DNA of 64,000 nt, taken from Prevotella sp. (GTDB lineage: Bacteria > Bacteroidota > Bacteroidia > Bacteroidales > Bacteroidaceae). Below the pieces are notes generated by a model. The model had not been told where the DNA came from and did no database searches. It saw only the letters and a list, made by a program, of their open reading frames with translations. Shown here piece after piece: positions 32,794 through 43,002 of the stretch. Where the stretch lies: contig JAGBJJ010000009.1 in NCBI GenBank assembly GCA_017934525.1, positions 19,743 through 83,742 of the forward strand, read 5' to 3'. Within the stretch, counting starts at the first letter, position 1; every line of letters starts with the position of its first letter. Made by a program: the position numbers and the translations under genes.

Positions 32794-35655
32794 ATGAAGA
32801 AAATCTTTTTCTGTGTCAGCCTTGCGTTAGCAGGACTGATGGCTGCCTGCAAAGAGGAGGTGGTCGATGCCGACTCAAAGCCTGGATGGCTTGGGGAGAG
32901 CATCTATCAGGAACTGAGGAATCCCGACCCTTCGCGGCTGACGGGCACCTTCGATACCTATCTGCGGCTGGTTGACGACCTCGGCCTCGCCGAAACACTC
33001 GACCGCACGGGTTCGAAGACCGTGTTTCCTGCCAACGATGAGGCCTTCGCACGATTCTTCCAGAAGAACGACTGGGGAGTGACAAGCTATGGGCAGCTCT
33101 CCGACGCCCAGAAGAAGTTGCTGCTCTACAACTCGATGCTCGATAATGCTTTGCTTGTCAACATGCTGTCGAACATGAGCAACACGGGCAATGCCGGACA
33201 GGCCACGGTGATGAAGGGCATGGCCATCAAGCACCAGTCGAACATGAGTGTCATCGACACCATACAGCACGTGACCCGCGCTGCCGACCTGCCGCAGAAC
33301 AACAAGTACTGGGACCGCTTCCGTGCCGACGGCAAGGGCATATACATGGTGAGCGATGCCACGCGCCCGATGATTGTGCACTTCACGCGCGAGCATATGC
33401 TGCAGAACAACATCACCACCCTGGGAGAGCAGAGCGACTTCGCCGTGCTCACCGGATCGCCCTATACCGAAGGCACGGCCTACGTCTTCGGCGACCGCAT
33501 CGTCAGTCCCGACGTGACCTGTCTTAACGGCTATGTGCATCAGATGGAGCATGTCATCGTGCCGCCGGGCAACATGGCGCAGGTGCTGCGCCGCACTGCC
33601 GACACGCAGTATTTCAGCCGTATCCTCGACTATTTCTCGGCGCCATACTACAGCGAGGGCACCACTAACGACTACAACGCCTGGGCCCTGCAGAACGGGC
33701 GCCCTACCATCGACTCAATCTTCCAGGTGCGGTATCTCAGCAACCAGACGGGGCACAACATCACCAACGACCCCGACGGCAACTTGGTGTCAAACTCTAC
33801 TGTGCTGGCCTTCGATCCCGGGTGGAATCAGTATAGCCCGCAGCAGTCGTCGGGTGGCGTCGACTATGCCATCAGCGACATAGGTGCCCTGTTCGTGCCT
33901 GTCGACGAGGCTGTGGAAAGCTTTTTCCTCGAGGGTGGCGACGGAGCCTACCTGATTGACATCTACGGCGACAAACCCAACACGAAGGGCAACCTGAACG
34001 AGAATCTCGACTCGCTCCACTCGAAGCGCCCCGACATACTGACCAACTTCATGAAGAACCTCATGAAGCCTTCGTTTGTCAACACCGTGCCCAGCAAGTT
34101 CTATGCTATTCAGAACGATGCACAGGAGAACATGGGCATGAAGCTCAGCTTGCTGCAGCAGACTGACGACAAGTATGACATAGCCATTGCCAACAACGGC
34201 GTCATCTACAAAATCAACGAGATGATTGCCCCCGACCGCTACCGGAGCGTCATGGCCCCGTCGTCTACCTATCTCGACATGCAGGTGATGAACTGGGCCG
34301 TCACTGACCCTGAGCCCAGCGGCAGCGCGGCCCAGCTGAACGTGGGTTTCAGCTACTATCTGCTCGCCATGAGCGCCAACCTCGGTTTCTTTGTGCCCGA
34401 CGACGAGGCCTTCGCCAATTTCTATGTCGACCCCACCTCGCTGGGCCACCAGCAGCCTGAGGCACTCAGGTTCTATTACGACCCCACGGCGCGCATCACG
34501 CTGCGCTGCGACCGCTATGCCTTCGACCCCGCCACGGGCCAGATAGGGGAGCGCATCGGCGAGGTGGCCATCGCGCGTGTGAAGTCGCTGCTCATCGATA
34601 TCCTCAACTGCCACACCGTAGTGCTGGGTGAGGGTGAGGTAATCGGGCAAGACGGCCGCCACTACTACAAGACCAAGCATGGCGGCGAGATATACGTCGA
34701 TGCCGGTACCACCGGCACACGTGTCATGGGCGGTCTGCAGATAGACGGCATCATGGAGCCGGCCCTCATTGAGAATATCTACACCGAGAAAAACGGACGC
34801 ACCTACCGCTTGGACCATGTCATACAGCCCACGGTGAACAGCGTCAGCAAGACGCTGCGCAGCGACAGCCGTTTCTCTGACTTCTACGATGTCTGTGCAG
34901 GCTTCTCGGCCTCGGCTCTGCTCAAGTGGGTCGGCATAAGCGATTCGCTCACTGCCTTTGGCACCACGGCGCAGGATGCCTACATCATCTTCACGGCCGA
35001 CCGCGGCTCGGGCGCCGCACGGGTGCCCAACAGCTGTCTGGATGAAAACGTGAAGATGTTTAATACTTACAACTACACACTCTATGCTCCTGACAACGAT
35101 GCCATGGCGAAGGCTCGGCAGGCGGGGCTGCCTACGTGGGGTGAGATTGAAGAGCTGTTCAACCGCTATTCGGAACTGGATCAGAACAGCGCCGAGGTGG
35201 AGGCCGCCAAGGCTGAGGCCTACGCTAAGATAAAAGTCCTGCGCGACTTTGCCCGCTACCACTTCCAGAGCTCGTCGCTCTATGCCGACAATGTCACCTT
35301 GCCGGCACAGCCCTACCAGAGCCTCTCGCGCGATGAGCTGGGCATTGCCGTCGACCTGACGGTGAGCGGCAGCAACGGCAGGCTCGTCATCACCGATGTG
35401 GCCGGCAGAGAGCATGTGGTTGATGCCGGCGATGCTTCTAAAATATCAAACAGGATGGCACGCGACTACTGGTTTAATGCCGGCAGGACGTCGGCCACGG
35501 AGATATACACCTCGTCCTTCTGTGCTGTTCATGAAATAACCGACCCGCTCTATGTCTATGCCAGCGGACGCTTCGACGATGCATGGGCCAGCCGACAGGC
35601 CAAAGAGCAAGCTCTGAAGCAGTATCAGCGACTGAGAAAAGAACATAAACTCTAA
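32794..35655 (+). CDS. Multi-domain FAS1 (fasciclin) surface lipoprotein, first gene of the locus
   Basis: This 953-residue lipoprotein has lipobox LMAAC at about residue 19. At least four FAS1 units are suggested by the repeated conserved motif: TVFPANDEAFARFF (about 75), LFVPVDEAVESFFL (about 366), FFVPDDEAFANFY (about 532) and LYAPDNDAMAKA (about 763). FAS1 domains are adhesion or binding modules. In Bacteroidetes such proteins often accompany SusC/SusD pairs and may hold glycan or stabilise the importer at the surface. The SusC gene starts 16 nt downstream. No enzyme motif is visible. Confidence 0.85.
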   Translation: MKKIFFCVSLALAGLMAACKEEVVDADSKPGWLGESIYQELRNPDPSRLTGTFDTYLRLVDDLGLAETLDRTGSKTVFPANDEAFARFFQKNDWGVTSYGQLSDAQKKLLLYNSMLDNALLVNMLSNMSNTGNAGQATVMKGMAIKHQSNMSVIDTIQHVTRAADLPQNNKYWDRFRADGKGIYMVSDATRPMIVHFTREHMLQNNITTLGEQSDFAVLTGSPYTEGTAYVFGDRIVSPDVTCLNGYVHQMEHVIVPPGNMAQVLRRTADTQYFSRILDYFSAPYYSEGTTNDYNAWALQNGRPTIDSIFQVRYLSNQTGHNITNDPDGNLVSNSTVLAFDPGWNQYSPQQSSGGVDYAISDIGALFVPVDEAVESFFLEGGDGAYLIDIYGDKPNTKGNLNENLDSLHSKRPDILTNFMKNLMKPSFVNTVPSKFYAIQNDAQENMGMKLSLLQQTDDKYDIAIANNGVIYKINEMIAPDRYRSVMAPSSTYLDMQVMNWAVTDPEPSGSAAQLNVGFSYYLLAMSANLGFFVPDDEAFANFYVDPTSLGHQQPEALRFYYDPTARITLRCDRYAFDPATGQIGERIGEVAIARVKSLLIDILNCHTVVLGEGEVIGQDGRHYYKTKHGGEIYVDAGTTGTRVMGGLQIDGIMEPALIENIYTEKNGRTYRLDHVIQPTVNSVSKTLRSDSRFSDFYDVCAGFSASALLKWVGISDSLTAFGTTAQDAYIIFTADRGSGAARVPNSCLDENVKMFNTYNYTLYAPDNDAMAKARQAGLPTWGEIEELFNRYSELDQNSAEVEAAKAEAYAKIKVLRDFARYHFQSSSLYADNVTLPAQPYQSLSRDELGIAVDLTVSGSNGRLVITDVAGREHVVDAGDASKISNRMARDYWFNAGRTSATEIYTSSFCAVHEITDPLYVYASGRFDDAWASRQAKEQALKQYQRLRKEHKL

Positions 35656-35671
35656 AGGCCAACATCACATT

Positions 35672-38600
35672 ATGACTATCAAGAACGTATTTTTTGCAGT
35701 CCTGCTCACTGCCGTCTCGCAAGCAGCAATGGCACAGCAGACACGTATCTCGGGCACGTTGACCGACGATGACGGACCTGTCATGATGGGCAACGTGGTA
35801 GAGCGCGATGCCAACAACCGTATCGTGTCGGCCACCCAGACAGACTTTAATGGCAACTTCTCCATGGAGGTGAAGAGCACTAAAAACAAGCTGGTGTTCT
35901 CATATGTGGGCGACAAGACCAAGGTGCTCAACATCGGGAACCAGACGGTTTTCAGGGTGAAGCTGGAATCAGAGAACACCACGCTGCAGGAGGTTGTGGT
36001 ACAGTCGAGAAGAAGCAGCACCAGCGGACTGATGATTCCGAAGAAGGAGGTGTCGGTGTCGCAGCAGATATTCAATATGGAGAACGTAGAGGGACTGGCC
36101 TTCACTTCGGCCGACGAGGCCTTGCAGGGTGAGATTGCCGGACTTGACATCGTGTCGAACTCAGGCAACCTGGGCTCTGGCACCACCATGCGCCTGCGCG
36201 GCGTGACTACTATCAACGGCGATGCCAACCCGCTTATCGTGGTCGACGACAAAATCTTCGACAATCCCGACGAGAGCTTCGATTTTGCCAATGCCAACGA
36301 GGAACAGTATGCCGCCCTGCTGTCGGTCAACGTTGAGGACATTGCGAGCATCACCGTGCTGAAGGATGCTGCCGCCACGGCTGTATGGGGCGCGAATGGC
36401 GCCAACGGCGTGATTCAGATTACCACCAAGCATGGCGTGAGAGGAAAGACACGCGTAAACCTATCGTATAAGTTCACTGGCACGTGGCAGCCCGACGGCT
36501 ACACGTTGCTTAGCGGCGACGACTACACCATGATGCTGAAAGAAGAGTTCTACAACCCTGCCCAGCTCTCTACGGCTACGACGAGCATCCGCGAGCTCAA
36601 CTACGACCGTTCGTGGGGCGACTATGAAAACTGGAACAACAACACCGACTGGGTGGGGGCGGTCAAGCAGTTTGGCGTGATGCACGATTGGAACGTCAAC
36701 CTCTCGGGTGGCGGCCAGAAAGCCACCTTCCGCATCTCTGCGGGATATAAGCATCAGACGGGCTCCATCATCAAGCAGAAGTTCCAGCAGTTCACCACGC
36801 GCATGGTGCTCGACTACAACGTGTCTGACCGCATACGCTTCTCCACCAACTTCGCGCTGACCTATTCGGGCAACGACCAGAACTACGAAGGCAAGATAAA
36901 CGGCGTGAATCACGAGGGACTGCTGGCCATTGCGCAGAAGATTGCCCCCAACATGAGCATCTACCGCCAGGATGCCGACGGCAACGACACCGATGAATAC
37001 TATATCATGAACCGCAGCGTGGCGGGCCAGACCCCTTACACAGGCAACTACTCATCGCCCAATCTGTCGGCCATACGCGACTTGGGCAACCCTGTGGCCA
37101 TAGGCAACCTGGCTTGGAAAAAAGACCAGACCTACCGACTGACGCCCGACTTCCTCATCAAGTATGAGCTGCTTGACACCCAACCCGAGAGCAGCCGACT
37201 GACGTTCAACGGCCGTGTAGACTTCGACATCTATGCACGCAGCAATCCTACGTTTTATCCTGCTGCGCTGCGCAATGAGCTGTTCACCGGCAACGAATAC
37301 AACCTAAGCACCAGTTTGGAGTCAAACCGCGTGAAGATAGGCGGAAGGGCCGAGTTGGTGTTTACCCCATACTTCAGAAACACCGACTGGTCGGTTACGA
37401 TGCTCGGACGCTATGAGATGAGCACCGCAAAGTCAAACCAGCAAACCATCGTCACCAACCGGCTGGCACCCGGCATTGAGACGCCTGCGGTGGATGCCGA
37501 CCTGCGCGACATGGCGAGCAGCAACAGCCGCTCCAACTCGCAAAACCTGCTCTACAACGGGCATGTGAGCTATAAAGACGGGCGCTATAGCGCCAGTGCC
37601 TCGCTGCGTGCCGACGGCAACTCGCTTTTCGGACCGAAGCATAAGTGGGCCGTATTCCCCGGGGTGTCGCTGCGCTATAACATCAGCGACGAGCCTTTCT
37701 TCAAACCCGTCAAGGGCAACTGGATGTCTATGCTCGGCCTGCGCGCCTCGTGGGGCATAGTGGGCAAGGCCCCAAGCTCAAACATTGGCTTCTACAACAC
37801 CTACAGCACGTCGGCCGGTGTCTACGGCAATGACGGCACGCCCATCTCCACCGGCTCACTCGACGGCTTGAAGCTCGACGACCTGCGCTGGGAGAAGACC
37901 ACAAGCTATAACCTGGGCTTCAACCTGACATTGTTCGGCGATCTCATCGACGTGGACTTCGACTACTATCACAAGGCAACGCGCGACTTGCTGATGAAAG
38001 ACGTGCGCATACCGTCGATGGCCGGCTACAGCACGGTGGCGTGGATGAACGTAGGGCGTATGGACAACGATGGCTGGGAGATGAACATCACCGCCCGCAG
38101 GTTTGTCAAGGCTGGCAAGTTCTCCATGGACGCCAGTCTCAACATAGCCCAAAACTCAAACCTGCTCAAGGAGATGGATACCCGTGTGCTCGATGCCATC
38201 AACAGCGACTGGGTGGCCACCGACCGCGGAACCTATGTGAATCGCGTGCAGCTTAACAACTCGCTCGGCTCTATCTATGGCTTCCGCTATAAAGGCGTCT
38301 ACCAGTATTCTTACGACTATCTGGAGAACCTGCAGAAAGAAAATGGCTGGGATGCCGACACCTACGAGCAGGAAATCAACAAGCGGCTGGCTGCCGGCGA
38401 GACTTTTCCGGTGGCTCTCAACAAAGACGGCACTGTGCTGATGAACCAGGGCCATCCGCAGCACATGGTCTACAACTTCCGCAACAATGCTGGCACTGCC
38501 TCGCAGACATATACCTTCCAAGGCGGCGACGCCATCTATGAAGACATCGACCACAACGGCAACATCGATGCCCTCGACATTGTGTATCTGGGCAATTCGC

Positions 38601-39091
38601 TGCCGAAGGTGAACGGCGGCTTCAACCTTACGTTCCGCTACGGCAGGTGGTCGCTGAAGACACGCTTCATGTATCGCTTCGGCAATAAGGTGGTCAATCT
38701 GGCCCGTATGAACCTGGAGCGCATGATCAACACCTACAACCAGTGTGCCACCGTGAACTACCGTTGGCGCAAAGACGGACAGACGACGCCCATACCGCGC
38801 GCCATGTATAATGCCGGCTACAACTTCCAGGGCTCCGACCGCTTCGTGGAGGACGGCGGCTTCGTGCGCTTCCAGAACCTGCAGCTGGCCTACAACTTCG
38901 ATAAGAAGCAGATTAAGCGACTCGGCCTCAATCAGCTACAGCTCTATGCTTCGCTCAACAATCTTTTTCTCTGGACAAAGTACAGCGGCGTAGACCCCGA
39001 GGTGTCGCCCAAGGGCTATGGCGTGGCGGCCGACAACTCGCAGACGCCGCGCTCGAAGCAGCTCACCGTCACGCTCAATGCAGGATTTTAA
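35672..39091 (+). CDS. SusC/RagA-type TonB-dependent outer-membrane transporter, first copy
   Basis: This 1139-residue importer has a signal peptide (VFFAVLLTAVSQAAMAQ) and an N-terminal carboxypeptidase-regulatory-like domain (about 25-100; ISGTLTDDDGPVMMGNVVE, then DFNGNFSMEV). A plug domain follows (ALQGEIAGLDIVSNSGNLGS, TMRLRGVTTINGDANPLIVV, ITVLKDAAATAVWGANGANG, VIQITTK), then a 22-strand-type barrel up to the C-terminal strand LTVTLNAGF. It works with the SusD protein encoded 24 nt downstream to import oligosaccharides using TonB energy. The plug motifs vary from the usual RAGV series, like other members of this subgroup. Confidence 0.95.
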   Translation: MTIKNVFFAVLLTAVSQAAMAQQTRISGTLTDDDGPVMMGNVVERDANNRIVSATQTDFNGNFSMEVKSTKNKLVFSYVGDKTKVLNIGNQTVFRVKLESENTTLQEVVVQSRRSSTSGLMIPKKEVSVSQQIFNMENVEGLAFTSADEALQGEIAGLDIVSNSGNLGSGTTMRLRGVTTINGDANPLIVVDDKIFDNPDESFDFANANEEQYAALLSVNVEDIASITVLKDAAATAVWGANGANGVIQITTKHGVRGKTRVNLSYKFTGTWQPDGYTLLSGDDYTMMLKEEFYNPAQLSTATTSIRELNYDRSWGDYENWNNNTDWVGAVKQFGVMHDWNVNLSGGGQKATFRISAGYKHQTGSIIKQKFQQFTTRMVLDYNVSDRIRFSTNFALTYSGNDQNYEGKINGVNHEGLLAIAQKIAPNMSIYRQDADGNDTDEYYIMNRSVAGQTPYTGNYSSPNLSAIRDLGNPVAIGNLAWKKDQTYRLTPDFLIKYELLDTQPESSRLTFNGRVDFDIYARSNPTFYPAALRNELFTGNEYNLSTSLESNRVKIGGRAELVFTPYFRNTDWSVTMLGRYEMSTAKSNQQTIVTNRLAPGIETPAVDADLRDMASSNSRSNSQNLLYNGHVSYKDGRYSASASLRADGNSLFGPKHKWAVFPGVSLRYNISDEPFFKPVKGNWMSMLGLRASWGIVGKAPSSNIGFYNTYSTSAGVYGNDGTPISTGSLDGLKLDDLRWEKTTSYNLGFNLTLFGDLIDVDFDYYHKATRDLLMKDVRIPSMAGYSTVAWMNVGRMDNDGWEMNITARRFVKAGKFSMDASLNIAQNSNLLKEMDTRVLDAINSDWVATDRGTYVNRVQLNNSLGSIYGFRYKGVYQYSYDYLENLQKENGWDADTYEQEINKRLAAGETFPVALNKDGTVLMNQGHPQHMVYNFRNNAGTASQTYTFQGGDAIYEDIDHNGNIDALDIVYLGNSLPKVNGGFNLTFRYGRWSLKTRFMYRFGNKVVNLARMNLERMINTYNQCATVNYRWRKDGQTTPIPRAMYNAGYNFQGSDRFVEDGGFVRFQNLQLAYNFDKKQIKRLGLNQLQLYASLNNLFLWTKYSGVDPEVSPKGYGVAADNSQTPRSKQLTVTLNAGF

Positions 39092-39115
39092 TGCAAAAAC
39101 AAGGAGATATCAGTT

Positions 39116-40882
39116 ATGAAGATGATGATGAAAAAATATATGGTAATGGCAGCAACATGCCTGATGGCTGTGTCGTGTATTGACACCGTCATCCTGCCCG
39201 ACGACAAAACTGTCGACGAAGACTTCTGGAAGACCAAAGGCGACGTGCAGCTGATGACAGGCGGGGCCTACAGGTCGATGCTTGCTGCCGACGTGGTCAG
39301 GCGTCTCATCGTCTGGGGCGACCTGCGGTCTGACGAACTGCTGCCCGTGGCCAGTGTGCCTACAAACCAGGCCGTGCTCGAGGACCTTGTGGAAATCAAT
39401 ACCGGCAATACGCAGTACGACAACCAGTTTGCCACATGGTCAGCCTTCTATGCCGTCATCAACAACTGCAACCTGGTGCTGGCCAAAGCCGGGGCCGTGG
39501 TGAGCGAAGACCCCTCTTACACCGAGGGCGACTATCTGGCTGACCGTTCGCAGATGCTGGCCCTCAGGGCCCTTTGCTACTTCTATCTGGTGCGTGCCTA
39601 CCGCGATGTGCCTTACACCACAGAAGCCTTCATGAACAGCAGCCAGAATATGAACATCCCGCAGAGCGACCCCGAGTCGGTGCTGCTGGCCTGCATCGCC
39701 GACCTGGAGGAGGCTGAACCCAATGCCATCTCTCCCCTGGCATTCAACGACTGGCGCCGCACGGGCTACTTCAACCGCGACGGCATCAATGCCCTGCTGG
39801 CCGATATATATCTGTGGCTGGGCAGCGCCGAGCGCAACGCTTCCTACTGCCAGAAGGCGGTGGATTATTGCGACAGGGTGATTGAGTCGAAGAAAGAGCA
39901 ACGCCGCCTTGCGCGTAGAGGCACATTGGCGGCCGAGGCTGACGACGACGGCTATCCGCTGGCCGAAGGCCGCAACGCGTTCAATGAGCTGTTTGTCACG
40001 CAGAATGCCGAGGAAAGCATCTTCGAGCTGCAGTTCAACGGCTCCAACAGCAACACGGGCGTCTGTGAAATGCTTAATATGTATGCCAACAACCGCGACC
40101 GCTCATACCTGGTGGCTCCTGTCATGTTTGCCAAAGGCAACACGGTCTATAAAACCACCGGCACGAGCGACAACGACTATCGCGCACTGATGAACACCTA
40201 TCGCGGGTCGGGCGACGAGCTGGGAGTGCGCAAGATGGTGGCCCAGAATCTTTGGCTTGTCAACAGTGCCGGCGGCGATGCCGAGGCTGCTGCCACCCGG
40301 CGGGCCTACAACAACTATGACCAGAACTACATCATCTATCGTCTGACCGATGTGATGCTGATGAAGGCCGAGGCCCTGATGGCTCAGGCGGCGGGAAGCA
40401 CCGACAGCATCGGGAAGGCCGCTGATGCAGTCTGTCTGCGACAGGCTTTCAATCTGGTACAGGCTGTCAACCTCAGGTCGAAGGAACAGCCCGGCGACTC
40501 GATGCGCTGGAACACCTACAGCAGCGGCGTGCAGGCCGTGGAAGAGCTTATACTTGCCGAACGCCTGCGCGAGCTGGCCTTCGAAGGCAAGCGCTGGTAC
40601 GACCTGCTGCGCTACAACTATCGCCGGGCCGGCGGCACGGTGAATTATAATAAGACACTGGCCGACATCAAGGCCGAGGGTGGCGCCTTCATGCCCACCT
40701 ATGCACTGATGCTGGCCTTGATGGCCCGCAAGCTGGGAGCCCAGGGCAGTGCTGTTGCGGCTAAGCTCAATACAGAGCCTGCGCTCTACATGCCAGTGCC
40801 GAAAAACGACCTTGAGGTGTGTGACGCTTTGCGGCAGAACCCCGCTTACGGCACTGTGGGCAACTATGAGAAGAACTATTAA
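39116..40882 (+). CDS. SusD/RagB-type glycan-binding lipoprotein, first copy
   Basis: This 588-residue lipoprotein (lipobox MAVSC, about residue 21) forms the lid of the SusC importer. SusD hallmarks include WSAFYAVINNCNLVLAKAG, QMLALRALCYFYLVRAYRDV, YFNRDGINALLADIYLWLG (TPR-like helices) and the C-terminal AERLRELAFEGKRWYDLLRY. An extra Ala/Gly/Asp-containing loop (GGDAEAAATRR) lies near residue 385. Four short genes of the same locus follow on the same strand with gaps of 50 nt or less. Confidence 0.95.
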   Translation: MKMMMKKYMVMAATCLMAVSCIDTVILPDDKTVDEDFWKTKGDVQLMTGGAYRSMLAADVVRRLIVWGDLRSDELLPVASVPTNQAVLEDLVEINTGNTQYDNQFATWSAFYAVINNCNLVLAKAGAVVSEDPSYTEGDYLADRSQMLALRALCYFYLVRAYRDVPYTTEAFMNSSQNMNIPQSDPESVLLACIADLEEAEPNAISPLAFNDWRRTGYFNRDGINALLADIYLWLGSAERNASYCQKAVDYCDRVIESKKEQRRLARRGTLAAEADDDGYPLAEGRNAFNELFVTQNAEESIFELQFNGSNSNTGVCEMLNMYANNRDRSYLVAPVMFAKGNTVYKTTGTSDNDYRALMNTYRGSGDELGVRKMVAQNLWLVNSAGGDAEAAATRRAYNNYDQNYIIYRLTDVMLMKAEALMAQAAGSTDSIGKAADAVCLRQAFNLVQAVNLRSKEQPGDSMRWNTYSSGVQAVEELILAERLRELAFEGKRWYDLLRYNYRRAGGTVNYNKTLADIKAEGGAFMPTYALMLALMARKLGAQGSAVAAKLNTEPALYMPVPKNDLEVCDALRQNPAYGTVGNYEKNY

Positions 40883-40903
40883 ACATGACAGGAGAACCGA
40901 GAT

Positions 40904-42961
40904 ATGAAAAAAGACATCTTATATGCCACACAGTGCCTCTTCGTGGCAGGCATGGGCATGGCGGCCGTCGCGCTGACTGCCTGCAACCCCGAACCTGACG
41001 AGTCGGATCTCTACACGTTTACGGGCCAGACCATCACATCGTTTATTGAGGGCGACAGCTCGCTCACGTCCTTCGCCTATGTGTTGCGGCGGGTGCGCTA
41101 CGACCGACTGCTGGCTGCCTATGGCACCTACACCTGCTTTGCCCCCACCAACGAGGGCGTGGCGGCCTATTGCGACAGCCTCTACGACGACCCTGAGGCC
41201 GTGTTGCCGCACAATGGCATGAGCGAGCGCTCCGTCGAGGGACTCTCTGACAGCCTTTGTCTCGACATGGTGCGCTATCACCTGACATCGAGCATACGCT
41301 CTGCCGTCAGTCTGACGGGAACTGGCGAGGTGTCGACCATGCTGGGCTATGAGTTCAGCTATTCGGCCGACCCGTTGGGGCGTCCCGTGTTCAATGGCAA
41401 GGCGGTGGCCCTCAGTACCGACAATGAGGTGACCAATGGCGTGGTGCACGTTATCAACAACGTCATACCCCGCGACACCCGCCTGCTGGGTGATGTGTTC
41501 GAGCGCAATCCGCAGTACTCTATTTTCTGTGAAGCCTTCCGGCGCACAGGACTGGCCGACTCGGTGGTGGTACACACCAAAGGCTCCTTCACCTTCACGC
41601 AACGCCCGCGCGAAAACTACAGTGGTATCCTCTATGCACAGGAGGAGTGCCGCGTGGGCTACACCGTTTTTGCCGAGAGCAACGAAGTGCTGGCCAGGAA
41701 GGGCATCAGCAGTTTTGAAGACCTGGTGCGCTTTGCCAACGAGCAGTATGCCAACGCCGCCGAGTGGTATGACTATGCCCGCGAGAACGGCATCGTCATC
41801 AGCACGGGCGACGACTATACCAACCGCTTCAATGCGCTCAATATGTTTGTGGCCTACCATATACTCTATGCCTCGATGTCGGAAAACCAGCTTGTCTTCG
41901 AGAAAGGCACCAGCAGCTTTTGGAACTATGCTCCCGATGCTGACCTCTACGACTACTATGAGACTATGTTGCCCCACACCATGCTGAAGGTTTGGATGCC
42001 CCATGAGTATATCACGCAGCGCAACCTCTACATCAATCGCTACCAGACCAACAACACGCTGACCAACGAGGTGGGCACCCAGGGCACCAACCACCAGCTG
42101 GTGCGTGCCGGAGCAAGGGTGAACCGCGGCGAGCAGCTGCGTGCCTATAACGGCTACATCATCTCCATCAACGACTTGCTGGTATACGACCGCCTGGTGC
42201 CGCGAGGCGTGTTCAACGAGCGCATGCGGTTCAATGTGACGTCGATACTGCCTGAACTCATCACCAACCGTCACCGCTACGACGGCGCCATCACCATACC
42301 TTCGGGCTACGACGGCTCACGCATCGGCGTGCCGGCTCACTATTTCGACAATGTGGAGCTCTACGACGAAGGCATCTGCTTTGCCTTCGCCCCCCATGGC
42401 GCCTGGCGCTGCTATCAGGCCGACCAGCTGCAGTTCTGGGGACGCTACGATTTTGCCTTCAAGCTGCCGCCCGTGCCGACGGGCACCTACGAGGTGCGCA
42501 TTGTCTATCCGCCGCTCAGCTATGGCAGTTTCATGCAGTATTACATGGGTAATTCGCGCAACGTGCAGTCGATGGAGGCTCTCGGACTGCCGCAGGACAT
42601 ACGCATCGACGCCGAAGACCCGCGCATTGGCTGGACATCGCCCCTCGACGAGGAAGACCAGGGCATTGCCACGGATGTGGCTATGCGCAACCGCGGCTAC
42701 ATGCGCGCTCCCCATTCGTTCTGCGGACATGGCGAGAATGGCTGGAAGGAGGAAACCAGCTGCCGCAATGAAGGCGGCTATGGCACCATGATTATCCGTG
42801 CTATCTTGGGCACCAAGGAGATACGCCAGGGCGAGGACACTTGGATGCGCATCAAGTCGCTCAACCCCGACAACCCTAACGCCATCTCAGGCATCGACTT
42901 CATTGAGCTGGTTCCTGTGGGAGTTGTGGGCAACCAAGAGTATTCTGAAGACTGGTATTGA
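40904..42961 (+). CDS. FAS1-domain lipoprotein with C-terminal beta-sandwich, second FAS1 gene
   Basis: This 685-residue lipoprotein (LTACNPEPDES, Cys about residue 27) has a FAS1 unit with CFAPTNEGVAAYC near residue 78 and a probable second unit around GYTVFAESNEVLARKG (about 250). The last 250 residues are a beta-rich domain containing VPTGTYEVRIVYPPLSYG and, near the end, GIDFIELVPV, resembling carbohydrate-binding sandwiches of the CBM6/35 type. It looks like a surface glycan-binding protein of the locus. It starts 21 nt after the SusD stop. Confidence 0.82.
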   Translation: MKKDILYATQCLFVAGMGMAAVALTACNPEPDESDLYTFTGQTITSFIEGDSSLTSFAYVLRRVRYDRLLAAYGTYTCFAPTNEGVAAYCDSLYDDPEAVLPHNGMSERSVEGLSDSLCLDMVRYHLTSSIRSAVSLTGTGEVSTMLGYEFSYSADPLGRPVFNGKAVALSTDNEVTNGVVHVINNVIPRDTRLLGDVFERNPQYSIFCEAFRRTGLADSVVVHTKGSFTFTQRPRENYSGILYAQEECRVGYTVFAESNEVLARKGISSFEDLVRFANEQYANAAEWYDYARENGIVISTGDDYTNRFNALNMFVAYHILYASMSENQLVFEKGTSSFWNYAPDADLYDYYETMLPHTMLKVWMPHEYITQRNLYINRYQTNNTLTNEVGTQGTNHQLVRAGARVNRGEQLRAYNGYIISINDLLVYDRLVPRGVFNERMRFNVTSILPELITNRHRYDGAITIPSGYDGSRIGVPAHYFDNVELYDEGICFAFAPHGAWRCYQADQLQFWGRYDFAFKLPPVPTGTYEVRIVYPPLSYGSFMQYYMGNSRNVQSMEALGLPQDIRIDAEDPRIGWTSPLDEEDQGIATDVAMRNRGYMRAPHSFCGHGENGWKEETSCRNEGGYGTMIIRAILGTKEIRQGEDTWMRIKSLNPDNPNAISGIDFIELVPVGVVGNQEYSEDWY

Positions 42962-43002
42962 ACGATTGCTGAATGAAGAATGATAAAAGCTAATTGATAC
43001 TT

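Noticed and set aside
33790-35415. 541-codon minus-strand frame
   Set aside because: Shadow of the FAS1 gene, with His/Val/Gly-rich low-information sequence and no domain.
40919-42274. 451-codon minus-strand frame
   Set aside because: Shadow of the second FAS1 gene; no start context, no motif.
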